DNA of 64,000 nucleotides, taken from assembly GCF_008808095.1 (NCBI RefSeq), contig NZ_CP023396.1, positions 1,550,001 through 1,614,000 on the forward strand, written 5' to 3'. Position 1 is the stretch's first letter. The number at the start of each line of letters is the position of its first letter. The notes beneath the pieces were generated by a model. The model was not told the origin of the DNA. It was given only the letters and a program-made list of their open reading frames with translations, and searched no databases. Below are positions 8,299 to 16,460 of the stretch, one piece after another. This DNA comes from Pseudoalteromonas ruthenica. GTDB taxonomy: Bacteria > Pseudomonadota > Gammaproteobacteria > Enterobacterales > Alteromonadaceae. The translations under genes were made by a program, and so were the position numbers.

Positions 8299-9903
8299 GT
8301 GTACACACGGTTGTTAGGCATTGCCATGGTGCTCTTAATGGGGTGCCAAGACGAAGACACGCAGTATGCACCTATGGAAGGCATGGTTTATTGTGCTGAG
8401 GCCAACCCTGTCTCTTTTAATCCGCAAGTAACGACCACCGGTTCAACTATCGATCTGATCGCTAAACAGTTGTACAACCGCTTACTACGTATTGATCCCA
8501 TCACCGGTGAATTTATCCCCGAATTGGCGACCAGTTGGGAAATTAGCGATGATGGCACGGAAGTGACTTTTAACCTGCGCGAAGATGTAAAATTCCATAC
8601 CACCCGCTATTTTACTCCCAGCCGTAATTTTAACGCCGATGATGTGGTATTTACCTTTAGTCGCTTATTCGACGTATACAACCCCTATCACTTCGTTGGT
8701 GAAGCCAGCTACCCATATTTTCAGAGTGTTGGTCTTGATCAGCTTATTCGCAACATTCGCAAAGACTCACCATACCAAGTTACATTTGAGTTGTTTAACC
8801 CCGAAAGTAGCTTTTTAGCGAATCTGGCTACAGACTTCGCGGTGATCACCTCGCAAGAGTATGCAATGACCCTGATGGCCAACGAGCAGATGGATTTGTT
8901 TGACCAGCTACCTGTGGGCACCGGCCCGTTTGTTTATCGTGAATACCAACGTGACCGACTGATCCGCTACTATTCACACCCCGAGTACTGGGAACACCAA
9001 GTAAACCTCGATCAGTTGGTATTTGATATTACTCCTAATGGCACAACACGCATTGCCAAGCTTTTAACCAAAGAATGCGATGTCACCCCACACCCAAGTG
9101 CGACCCAATCAAGCGTTCTGCGCCAACGCGACGATATTGAGTTGGAACAACAAGATAACCTTAACGTGGGCTATTGGGCCTTTAATACTGAACGTGTGCC
9201 CTTTAATAATCCACAAGTACGCCGAGCATTAGCCCATGCCATTAATGTCGACAAAATTATGCAGGCGGTCTATTACGGTCAAGGCGTGAAAGCGGCTTCA
9301 ATGTTACCGCCCATTAGTTGGGCCTACCAGCAGCAATCTAATTTGCCCCAATACGACCCAGAAAAGGCTCGAGAGATGCTCAGTGCCGCTGGCTATGAAA
9401 ATGGCTTTGATATGACTATTTGGGCCATGCCAGTAAGCCGTATTTATAACCCCAATGCACGCAAAATGGCAGAGCTGATGCAAAGTGACCTGCGTGCAAT
9501 TGGTGTTAATGTGCGTATTGTCGAGTATGAATGGAATACTTTTTTACAGCGCGTAGGCGAACATCGTCATGATAGTGTGTTGTTGGGATGGGCCGCAGAC
9601 ACCCCCGACCCAGACAATTTCTTTAGCCCATTACTGAGCTGCGCCGCCACTTACAGCGGTAAAAACCCGGCCAACTGGTGTAATCCCGAATTTGATATGC
9701 TCCTGACGCAGGCGTTAGACACCACAGAGCAAGCGCAGCGACAACAGTTTTACCACCAGGCGCAACAGATGATAGCGAAACAGCTACCCCTATTTCCTCT
9801 GGCTCATGGTAAGCGCTCGCAAGCTCGTGACAGCCAAGTAAAAGGGATCAGCCTTAGTCCCTTTGGCGGCATATCTTTAGCCCACGCGAGTAAAAAGCCA
9901 TGA
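8299..9903 (+). CDS. sapA: SapA, substrate-binding component of the Sap ABC transporter
   Basis: Extracytoplasmic solute-binding protein (family 5, oligopeptide/dipeptide type) of the Sap system, linked to resistance to antimicrobial peptides and to putrescine export in enterobacteria. It is 534 aa. A short signal sequence ends in a lipobox (LLMGC, Cys16), so it should be a lipoprotein, unlike the soluble E. coli SapA. The family motif region (LATSWEISDDGTEVTFNLR) is at about 74-92. The start is GTG at 8299, preceded by AAGAGG eight bases upstream. The next ATG (8326) would cut away most of the signal sequence. The stop overlaps sapB (ATGATG). Confidence 0.93.
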   Translation: MYTRLLGIAMVLLMGCQDEDTQYAPMEGMVYCAEANPVSFNPQVTTTGSTIDLIAKQLYNRLLRIDPITGEFIPELATSWEISDDGTEVTFNLREDVKFHTTRYFTPSRNFNADDVVFTFSRLFDVYNPYHFVGEASYPYFQSVGLDQLIRNIRKDSPYQVTFELFNPESSFLANLATDFAVITSQEYAMTLMANEQMDLFDQLPVGTGPFVYREYQRDRLIRYYSHPEYWEHQVNLDQLVFDITPNGTTRIAKLLTKECDVTPHPSATQSSVLRQRDDIELEQQDNLNVGYWAFNTERVPFNNPQVRRALAHAINVDKIMQAVYYGQGVKAASMLPPISWAYQQQSNLPQYDPEKAREMLSAAGYENGFDMTIWAMPVSRIYNPNARKMAELMQSDLRAIGVNVRIVEYEWNTFLQRVGEHRHDSVLLGWAADTPDPDNFFSPLLSCAATYSGKNPANWCNPEFDMLLTQALDTTEQAQRQQFYHQAQQMIAKQLPLFPLAHGKRSQARDSQVKGISLSPFGGISLAHASKKP

Positions 9904-10934
9904 TGTTAGAGTTCGCCTTACGCCGGGTTTCATTGCTGGTTTTTATGCTTTTTACGCTGAGTGTGTTTACCTTCTCATTGGGCTACCTGTTCCCTGGTGA
10001 CCCGCTAACGAACTTTAGTGGTATTGAAACTGCAGGCTTTTCGCAAACAGCGCAATTGCAGCAGCAATACCATATGGATGATGGCTATGTAACGCAGTAT
10101 TTTGCGTTTTTAGGACGCATTATGCAGGGCGACTGGGGGTTATCTTTTGCTTCCGGCGATGGTGTTTTTGGCCATGTATTAGATTTGGCTCCTGCGACCT
10201 TTGAGCTCGCTATTTATGCGCTGTTTGTGTCCGTGTTGGCGGGAGTTCCGGCGGGAGTCATCGCCGCCCTATCACACGGGCGTTGGGGTGATAAGCTCAT
10301 TAGTGGTTTTACATTAGTCGGTTACTCTGTGCCTATTTTTTGGTTAGCACTGCTGCTTATTATGGTATTTTGCTTACAACTGGGGCTATTCCCTATGTCT
10401 GGGCGTATCAGTTTGCTTTACGAGATCCCCGCATACAGTAATTTTATTTTGCTAGATATTATGGTTGCGGGCTTTCCCTATGGCGGCCTTGCCTTTGCCG
10501 ATGCACTGCATCATCTGGCATTGCCAACACTGGTGCTGGCGACCTACCCAACCACGGTTTTAATCCGCTTTACCCGCGACTCAATGCTCAACGTGCTTGA
10601 CCAAAACTATATTAAAACGGCCCGGGCGAAGGGGTTGAGCCGTCGCCAACTGATTTTTCACCATGCGCTTCGCAATGCGTTGTTGCCGGTGATAAAACAA
10701 ATCGGCCTGCAATTTAGTGCGCTGATCACGTTAGCCATGATCACTGAAGTTATTTTTTCATGGCCTGGCATTGGTCGCTGGTTAATAGACAGCATTTACC
10801 AACGTGACTTCCCAGCAATTCAAGGTGGCTTATTGGCAATCTCGGTATTCATTATTTTCGCCACCATTATCACCGAGTTGCTCTACACCCTGCTCGACCC
10901 GATTTCACGGAATCAAGCGCATGGCAAAGTTTAA
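9900..10934 (+). CDS. sapB: SapB, ABC transporter permease
   Basis: Inner-membrane permease subunit (DppB/OppB type) of the Sap transporter. It is 344 aa with six predicted membrane segments, the first at about 8-30. The cytoplasmic EAA-loop that docks on the ATPases is visible at about 237-262 (YIKTARAKGLS...ALRNAL). Two candidate ATG codons sit next to each other (9900 and 9903); I keep the first, which overlaps the sapA stop. The 3' end overlaps the sapC start by 14 bases. Confidence 0.95.
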   Translation: MMLEFALRRVSLLVFMLFTLSVFTFSLGYLFPGDPLTNFSGIETAGFSQTAQLQQQYHMDDGYVTQYFAFLGRIMQGDWGLSFASGDGVFGHVLDLAPATFELAIYALFVSVLAGVPAGVIAALSHGRWGDKLISGFTLVGYSVPIFWLALLLIMVFCLQLGLFPMSGRISLLYEIPAYSNFILLDIMVAGFPYGGLAFADALHHLALPTLVLATYPTTVLIRFTRDSMLNVLDQNYIKTARAKGLSRRQLIFHHALRNALLPVIKQIGLQFSALITLAMITEVIFSWPGIGRWLIDSIYQRDFPAIQGGLLAISVFIIFATIITELLYTLLDPISRNQAHGKV

Positions 10935-11814
10935 ATTATTTACCGAACAGTCTAACGTGTCGCCGCTGTCGCGGTTATGGCGCAAGTTTAAATCTAACCA
11001 TGTGTCTTTGGTTGGTTTATGGCTCTTTATTGCGCTGGCGGTACTTGCTACCACCGCGCCGTTACTGGCGCCTTACGGCATTAACGAGCAACATGCGGAT
11101 GCGCTATTAATTCCTCCCTCATGGCATGAGGATGGCGATGTACGCTTTATTTTAGGTACCGACGATTTGGGCCGTGATGTACTTTCACGCCTTATGAATG
11201 GTGCGACCTATACCTTCGGCTTATCAATTATTGCAGCACTGATGACCACCTTGGTGGGCGTATTGGTTGGCACCTTCGCCGGTATGAGCCATGGCCTGCG
11301 TGCGAGCTTCCTAAATCACCTGTTAGACATCACCTTATCTATCCCGTCGTTACTGCTGGCGATTATCATCATCGCTATACTCGGACCGGGTTTGATGAAC
11401 ACCGTGTGGGCGATTATCTTTGCGCTGTTGCCACAGTTTATCCACTCAGTGCGTAACTTGGTGGTCGAAGAGCTTAATAAAGATTACATCAGCGCATTTC
11501 GCCTTGATGGAGCCAGCCGCTGGCAAATCTTAGTGCGGGGCATCTTCCCCAATATTTACGAACGTATTGTGGTTATTTTTACTATGGCGCTGTCATTAGC
11601 CATTTTGGACATTGCTGCCTTAGGCTTTTTGAAGCTTGGCGCGCAACCTCCGACAGCTGAGTGGGGAGCTATATTGGCGGAAAACCTAGGCCTAATTTAC
11701 CTCGCACCATGGACCGTTGCCTTACCGGGGATCCTTTTGTTTTTAGCGGTACTGTCCACCAATCTTGTTGGTGACGGTTTGCGTAATGTACTCAAAGAGC
11801 GGCGGGCGGACTGA
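10921..11814 (+). CDS. sapC: SapC, ABC transporter permease
   Basis: Second inner-membrane permease (DppC/OppC type) of the Sap transporter. It is 297 aa when started at the ATG at 10921 (MAKFKLFTEQ), which lies inside the end of sapB. A longer frame upstream reads through sapB and is not coding. An N-terminal membrane segment (about 29-50) is followed by the LGTDDLGRDVLSRL motif typical of OppC-type permeases, five further segments, and the EAA-loop (YISAFRLDGASRWQI). The stop TGA overlaps the sapD ATG. Confidence 0.95.
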   Translation: MAKFKLFTEQSNVSPLSRLWRKFKSNHVSLVGLWLFIALAVLATTAPLLAPYGINEQHADALLIPPSWHEDGDVRFILGTDDLGRDVLSRLMNGATYTFGLSIIAALMTTLVGVLVGTFAGMSHGLRASFLNHLLDITLSIPSLLLAIIIIAILGPGLMNTVWAIIFALLPQFIHSVRNLVVEELNKDYISAFRLDGASRWQILVRGIFPNIYERIVVIFTMALSLAILDIAALGFLKLGAQPPTAEWGAILAENLGLIYLAPWTVALPGILLFLAVLSTNLVGDGLRNVLKERRAD

Positions 11815-12809
11815 TGCAATTGCTCGATATTCGAAATCTGACCATAGAATTGACGACCTCAGATTCGGTGATTCGTGTGGTAGATAAAGTAAACTTCAGC
11901 CTAAAAGAAGGTGAAGTACACGCCTTAATTGGCGAGTCGGGGTCTGGCAAAAGCCTCATTGCCAAGGCCTTAGTGGGTGCGTTAAATAAACGCTGGCGGG
12001 TCACGGCCGACCGCATGCACTGGCGCGGCGTTGACTTGATGCGGCTCTCTGATGAAAAGCGACGTAAGTTGGTAAGCCAAGACTTAGCGATGATTTATCA
12101 GGAGCCGAGTCGTTGCCTCGATCCCACAGCGAAGATCAGTGACCAAATTGAAGAAAGTATTCCGGCGCGCAACTACACCGGTAATTTATGGCAACGACGC
12201 AGAGCTAAACGCCAGCGTGTCAGGGCACTGTTGCACAAGGTGGGCATCAAAGAGCACTCCAAGGTTTTGACCAGTTACCCACATGAGTTGTCAGAAGGCG
12301 TGTGCCAAAAGGTAATGATCGCGATGGCCATCGCCCGCTCCCCTAAGCTACTTATTGCCGACGAACCGACCACAGCATTGGAGAGCACCACACGAGCGCA
12401 AGTATTTCGACTACTGAAAAGTTTAAATCAGCTTAAAAATATGTCGATTCTGATGATCTCTCATGAACTCGAAGAATTGACTGACTGGACACATGGTATG
12501 CACGTGCTGTATTGCGGGCAAATGGTGGAGGCTGGACCGACCAAAAAAGTGTTTGCTCAACCGCGTCACCCTTACACTAAAGCGCTGTTACAGAGCTTGC
12601 CCGACTATGATGTTGCACTTGGCCATAAAGAGCCGCTGTTCGCCCTCAAAGGCACCATTCCCACCTTGCAGCATCTACCTATAGGGTGTCGGCTTGGGCC
12701 ACGCTGTCCTAACGCACAGAAAGCCTGTGTCGTTACTCCTAAGTTAGACAAAGAGCAAGGTCATAGTTATACCTGTCACTTCCCTTTACATAAACAGGAG
12801 CAAAGCTGA
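11814..12809 (+). CDS. sapD: SapD, ABC transporter ATPase
   Basis: Cytoplasmic ATP-binding subunit of the Sap transporter; in enterobacteria SapD also affects Trk potassium uptake. It is 331 aa. Walker A GESGSGKS is at 40-47 and Walker B LLIADEP with the D-loop TTALE follows. The signature motif is LSEGV rather than LSGGQ; a similar departure (LTEGE) is known in E. coli SapD, so this is a family trait and not damage. The C-terminal oligopeptide-transporter extension with CRLGPRCPNAQKAC cysteines (about 288-303) is present. The start overlaps the sapC stop and the end overlaps sapF. Confidence 0.94.
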   Translation: MQLLDIRNLTIELTTSDSVIRVVDKVNFSLKEGEVHALIGESGSGKSLIAKALVGALNKRWRVTADRMHWRGVDLMRLSDEKRRKLVSQDLAMIYQEPSRCLDPTAKISDQIEESIPARNYTGNLWQRRRAKRQRVRALLHKVGIKEHSKVLTSYPHELSEGVCQKVMIAMAIARSPKLLIADEPTTALESTTRAQVFRLLKSLNQLKNMSILMISHELEELTDWTHGMHVLYCGQMVEAGPTKKVFAQPRHPYTKALLQSLPDYDVALGHKEPLFALKGTIPTLQHLPIGCRLGPRCPNAQKACVVTPKLDKEQGHSYTCHFPLHKQEQS

Positions 12810-13570
12810 TGCAACCCTTATTGAAAGTACAAGGTTTGGGCAAGCAACTGGCTGTGAGGGCGGGCTTACTGAGCCATAAGAAGGTCAGTTTACTCAAAGA
12901 TATCTCATTTTGTATAGGTCGCGGCGAAACGTTAGCGGTTATTGGCGAGACGGGTGCAGGAAAAAGTACACTCGCAAAGGTGTTGGCCGGCGCCGATGAG
13001 GCCAGTAGCGGCCAGATCATTTTAGAAAGTGATTTAGTGCATGACGGGACTAGTCGCCATGGCGACTGTCGGCACATCCGGTTGATTTTCCAAGACCCAA
13101 CCACGTCACTCAATCCTGCGCTCACTATCGGCGAGATTTTAGATGACTGTTTACGCTTGAATACCGAGCTTAGCAGCGAACAAAGACTGGAAAAAATAAA
13201 GCAAACATTAGCGAAGGTGGGGCTGCTTGTTGAGCACCGTTTATACTACCCGCATATGTTCTCTGGCGGGCAATTGCAGCGCGTTGCACTGGCACGCGCA
13301 TTGATCCTGGACCCTAAAGTTTTAGTATTGGATGAGGCGCTTTCCTCCCTTGACCCCTCAGTACGCGCACAGACGGTAAACTTACTGTTAGAGTTACAAC
13401 GGGAGACAGGGTTAAGTTACGTATTGATCACCCATCATTTGAGTTTGGTAAAACACATGAGTGATCAGGTGTTAGTGCTGGATCACGGGGAAGTGGTGGA
13501 GTATGGGAAAACCGGTGAAATTTTCGGTAACCCCCAATCCAAAACCTGCCAGCGTTTACTGACTTGTTAA
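12809..13570 (+). CDS. sapF: SapF, ABC transporter ATPase
   Basis: Second ATP-binding subunit of the Sap transporter, forming the heterodimeric motor with SapD. It is 253 aa. Walker A GETGAGKS (46-53), the canonical signature FSGGQLQRVALARAL, Walker B VLVLDEALSSLD and the H-loop histidine (ITHHLSLV) are all present, so this subunit carries a complete ATPase site. The start overlaps the sapD stop by one base. It ends the operon; the next gene runs in the opposite direction and no strong terminator is seen in the short gap. Confidence 0.94.
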   Translation: MQPLLKVQGLGKQLAVRAGLLSHKKVSLLKDISFCIGRGETLAVIGETGAGKSTLAKVLAGADEASSGQIILESDLVHDGTSRHGDCRHIRLIFQDPTTSLNPALTIGEILDDCLRLNTELSSEQRLEKIKQTLAKVGLLVEHRLYYPHMFSGGQLQRVALARALILDPKVLVLDEALSSLDPSVRAQTVNLLLELQRETGLSYVLITHHLSLVKHMSDQVLVLDHGEVVEYGKTGEIFGNPQSKTCQRLLTC

Positions 13571-13573
13571 TGG

Positions 13574-13753
13574 CTAGCAGGCGTGTGATTTGCGCTTTTT
13601 ACTCAGTGGGAAAAGGCGCAACCAAAAAGCCGCTTCAAACATAAAGCCAAGCACCACAAAAGCAAAAAGCCCGGTACTATTCCCAGCGCTGTATGATGCT
13701 ATCGCTGCAACAATAAGCACCATAGCAATTAAAAATCGATATACACCTTTCAT
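13574..13753 (-). CDS. Small two-helix membrane protein, 59 aa, unknown function
   Basis: A short reading frame with clear coding signs. The ATG at 13751-13753 is preceded by GAGGAAGT and the frame ends in TAG at 13574-13576. The protein starts MKGVYRFLIAMVLIVAAIA and has two hydrophobic stretches (about 6-22 and 28-48) joined by a short polar turn (SYSAGNSTG). It ends in a basic tail (SKKRKSHAC), so both ends should be cytoplasmic. It converges on sapF, with four bases between the stops. I do not recognise a family. The good ribosome site and well-formed membrane hairpin argue against chance. Confidence 0.7.
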   Translation of the reverse strand: MKGVYRFLIAMVLIVAAIASYSAGNSTGLFAFVVLGFMFEAAFWLRLFPLSKKRKSHAC

Positions 13754-13854
13754 ACTTCCTCACACTCCTTATTGGGGTTAGTTTCACTGTACTACATTGC
13801 TAAGTGTAATTCATGTTCCGACGTCAGTTTTATTATTAGGCGCTGCGCAGAGAC

Positions 13855-13881
13855 AAAAAAGGCGCCGAATAGGCGCCTTTT
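13855..13881 (-). terminator. Rho-independent terminator after ppiD
   Basis: AAAAGGCGCC-TATTC-GGCGCCTTTTTT on the minus strand, 15 bases after the ppiD stop. The stem is symmetrical and could also act on plus-strand transcripts. Confidence 0.85.
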
Positions 13882-13895
13882 GCATTCATGTTACT

Positions 13896-15797
13896 TTATT
13901 CTGATTGCCCCTGCTGGCGCATGCGAACCACTTCAGCCTGAGCCTCAAGCGCTTCAATAAAGCTTTGATAGTTTTTGTTTGCCATTTGCATGGTGAGGTT
14001 TTGCTTCACTTGGGCATTAACTTCAGTTTCACTCGGAGTGTTAACTGACTTCAACGCAACCAGGGCTATGTTGCCATTATTAAGCTCAACCATATCCACG
14101 ACAGGCTCATCCTGTGGGTGTGCCAGCTTAAATACCTGCTCTACCAGAGCGGGTGCCACACTGAAGCTGCGACGATTAAGGGCGTCCTCGCTTTGCATTT
14201 CAACACCTGCTTGCTGAGCAATGGCGTTAAGGCTGGTGCCGCTTTGTAATTGTGCAAACAGCTCTTCACCTTGCTCTTTCGCTTTGGCGGTAGCCTTTTC
14301 AGCTATCAGCGTTTGTTTAATTTGTTCGCTCACCTCAGCCAAAGGCTTAGTTGCCGCAGGTTTATGATCAGCGATACGTACCACAATCACGTGCTCATTA
14401 CCTAAATCCAAAACTTCTGAGTTAACTCTATCTTCCAGTAGCTCTGGCGAGAAGATGGCTGCTTGCACGTTAGCCTCATTCAACGGGGCACTTAGCTGTC
14501 CACGGGCTAACCAAGGTGTGGTTTGTACTTGCGCTCCTACCGCAGCAGCAGCGTCTTCTAATGTATCAGCCACCTCAAATGAAAGCTCTGCCAACTCTGT
14601 TTGCTGCTCATAGAATAGGTCAGCTTTTTCAACTTTCGCCAGCTCAGTGCGGATGTCTTCTTTTACCTCGGCAAGAGGCTTGGTTTCACCTGGCTGCAAG
14701 TCGGTGAGCTTAATAATGTGATAACCGAATTCAGACTCAACAACTTGTGAAAGTTCGCCCACGTTTTGCAAAGCAAACGCTGCTTTTTCAAAATCAGGAT
14801 CCAGCATATCACGCTCAATCCAATCTAGGTCACCGCCCATTTCCGCGCTGACGATATCGTCTGACTCATTACTAGCCAGCTCGGCGAAATCAGCGCCGTT
14901 GTTAAGCTGTGTGAGTAGGTCATTGGCTTTTTGTTCAGCACTGTCCTGATCATCGCCATATTCAACCAAAATATGGGCAACACGGCGCTTTTCAGGCTCT
15001 GAATAGTAGGCTTTGTTTTGCTGATAGTAGTCGTTGATTTGCTCATCTGTGATAGGCTCAGCCAATTCTAAATCATCGGCACTTAGCTCAACATAAGACA
15101 CTTTCACCTGCTCTGGCGAAAGGAACTGCGCTTGATTTAGGTCGTAGTATTCTTGAACCTCTTCGTCGCTCACTTCTACTTGGGCTTTGTAAGCGTTGTT
15201 ATCGAGCACTAAATAATCAATAGCACGCTGTTGCTGTTGCAGACCCACGGCTTGGCTTAACTCATTACTTAGCGTGAAATCTGTGCCAGCAAGTGCCGAA
15301 ACAAGTTGTGAACGCGTCATTTCTTCACGCAGGTACTCACGGAAGCCATCTGCTTGATAACCCATTTGGCGGATCACTTGCAGGTAACGGTCATTACTGA
15401 ACTGACCACCAAACTGGAAAGCTGGGAGTTCTAGAATCGTTTGTTTAACTTGTTCATCGCTAACGCGAAGCCCCATTTCTGCCGCTAACTGTGTTTGTAG
15501 TTCTTGCTGTACTAAGCGGTCAGTGACGGATTGACGCACTTGCGCCATATAGCTTGGATCGTTAGCAAGTTGTGCGAAGTATTCGCCAAACTGCTGCTCT
15601 AAGCGGGCACGCTCGTTTTCATAGGCACGAGCAAATTCGCGCTGAGTGATCTTAACTCCATTTACCTCAGCCACGGATTGTTCGGTTGATTGGCCTAAAT
15701 AGCCACCGATCCCTGCTAAAGCAAAAGATAAAATCACCAGCCCTAGAATAATTTTGGCCGCTAAGCCTTGCGAGCCTTCTCTGATTTTTTCTAGCAT
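13896..15797 (-). CDS. ppiD: PpiD, membrane-anchored periplasmic chaperone / peptidyl-prolyl isomerase-like protein
   Basis: Inner-membrane-anchored periplasmic foldase at the Sec translocon. It is 633 aa. A short cytoplasmic N-terminus (MLEKIREGSQGLAAK) precedes one membrane segment (about 16-34). A SurA-like chaperone region with an SVAEVNGVKITQREF start follows (about 40-190). One parvulin domain (about 270-365) has VAHILVEYG and FGYHIIKL, and a second chaperone lobe makes up the C-terminus. In E. coli the parvulin domain has little isomerase activity, so a chaperone role is more likely. hupB lies upstream, as in E. coli, but separated by a terminator. Confidence 0.95.
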   Translation of the reverse strand: MLEKIREGSQGLAAKIILGLVILSFALAGIGGYLGQSTEQSVAEVNGVKITQREFARAYENERARLEQQFGEYFAQLANDPSYMAQVRQSVTDRLVQQELQTQLAAEMGLRVSDEQVKQTILELPAFQFGGQFSNDRYLQVIRQMGYQADGFREYLREEMTRSQLVSALAGTDFTLSNELSQAVGLQQQQRAIDYLVLDNNAYKAQVEVSDEEVQEYYDLNQAQFLSPEQVKVSYVELSADDLELAEPITDEQINDYYQQNKAYYSEPEKRRVAHILVEYGDDQDSAEQKANDLLTQLNNGADFAELASNESDDIVSAEMGGDLDWIERDMLDPDFEKAAFALQNVGELSQVVESEFGYHIIKLTDLQPGETKPLAEVKEDIRTELAKVEKADLFYEQQTELAELSFEVADTLEDAAAAVGAQVQTTPWLARGQLSAPLNEANVQAAIFSPELLEDRVNSEVLDLGNEHVIVVRIADHKPAATKPLAEVSEQIKQTLIAEKATAKAKEQGEELFAQLQSGTSLNAIAQQAGVEMQSEDALNRRSFSVAPALVEQVFKLAHPQDEPVVDMVELNNGNIALVALKSVNTPSETEVNAQVKQNLTMQMANKNYQSFIEALEAQAEVVRMRQQGQSE

Positions 15798-15876
15798 TTA
15801 TTTTATCTCTATTTTATTTAACCGCTAAACAACGAACTCAGACTCTATTGTCCCTCAATTTCGAGGCGGTGGGTAT

Positions 15877-15908
15877 AAAAAAAGCGTATCTTAACAGATA
15901 CGCTTTTT
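15877..15908 (-). terminator. Rho-independent terminator after hupB
   Basis: Minus strand AAAAAGCGTATC-TGTTAA-GATACGCTTTTTTT, a GC-containing stem ending in a T run, about 50 bases after the hupB stop. Confidence 0.85.
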
Positions 15909-15960
15909 CACTTGAAGCAATCTAGCACAGTTGCGCTAATTGCAGCTCAAGTTTCGCAAA

Positions 15961-16233
15961 TTAGTTAACTGCGTCTTTAAGCGCTTTACCTGCTTTAAAC
16001 GAAGGAATGTTTGCAGCAGCAATTTGAATTTCTTCACCAGTTTGCGGGTTACGGCCAGTGCGCGCTGCGCGCTCACGTACAGAAAAAGTACCGAAACCAA
16101 CTAGGGCAACGGAATCGCCGTCTTTAAGTGCAGTTGATACTGACTCAATGAATGAATCCAACGCACGACCTGCAGCCGCTTTAGAAATGTCAGCATCAGC
16201 TGCGATTTGATCGATTAATTGAGACTTATTCAC
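15961..16233 (-). CDS. hupB: DNA-binding protein HU-beta
   Basis: Nucleoid protein that bends and compacts DNA as a dimer. It is 90 aa, the exact family length. The beta-arm signature [20 protein letters not shown] (about 47-66) is complete, including the Arg-Asn-Pro tip that intercalates into DNA. The start is GTG at 16231-16233, with AAGGGGA seven bases upstream; no ATG alternative fits. The genomic place, directly after lon and before ppiD, is the conserved hupB position, which favours beta over alpha subunit. Confidence 0.96.
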   Translation of the reverse strand: MNKSQLIDQIAADADISKAAAGRALDSFIESVSTALKDGDSVALVGFGTFSVRERAARTGRNPQTGEEIQIAAANIPSFKAGKALKDAVN

Positions 16234-16347
16234 AATATCATCCCCTTACATTGTTATTATCCAGAGCGACTAACCTTGTGCGGTTTTACACAAAACGGCC
16301 TCATCACTTTGCTATGTAATTTAGAAAAACAAAGGTCGTCTTTCTAA

Positions 16348-16402
16348 CACCTAGATCTGCTTGAAACCTAGGCCGGACAAGGCCTAGGCTCAAAATCTAG
16401 TG
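16348..16402 (-). terminator. Nested hairpin after lon, probable terminator
   Basis: Inner perfect stem CCTAGGCC (16367-16374) / GGCCTAGG (16381-16388). An outer, imperfect stem pairs CACCTAGAT with ATCTAGTG. On the minus strand it follows the lon stop by about 60 bases, but only a short TTT follows the inner stem, so termination strength is uncertain. Confidence 0.45.
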
Positions 16403-16460
16403 CTTAACTTATCACACAGGTGTGATTTGAAAAGCCCTTTGCGGCAATTTTTTGTGATTT

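Noticed and set aside
12290..12310. Altered ABC signature motif (LSEGV) in SapD taken as damage
   Set aside because: SapD of E. coli also departs from LSGGQ at this place (LTEGE), so it is a family trait.
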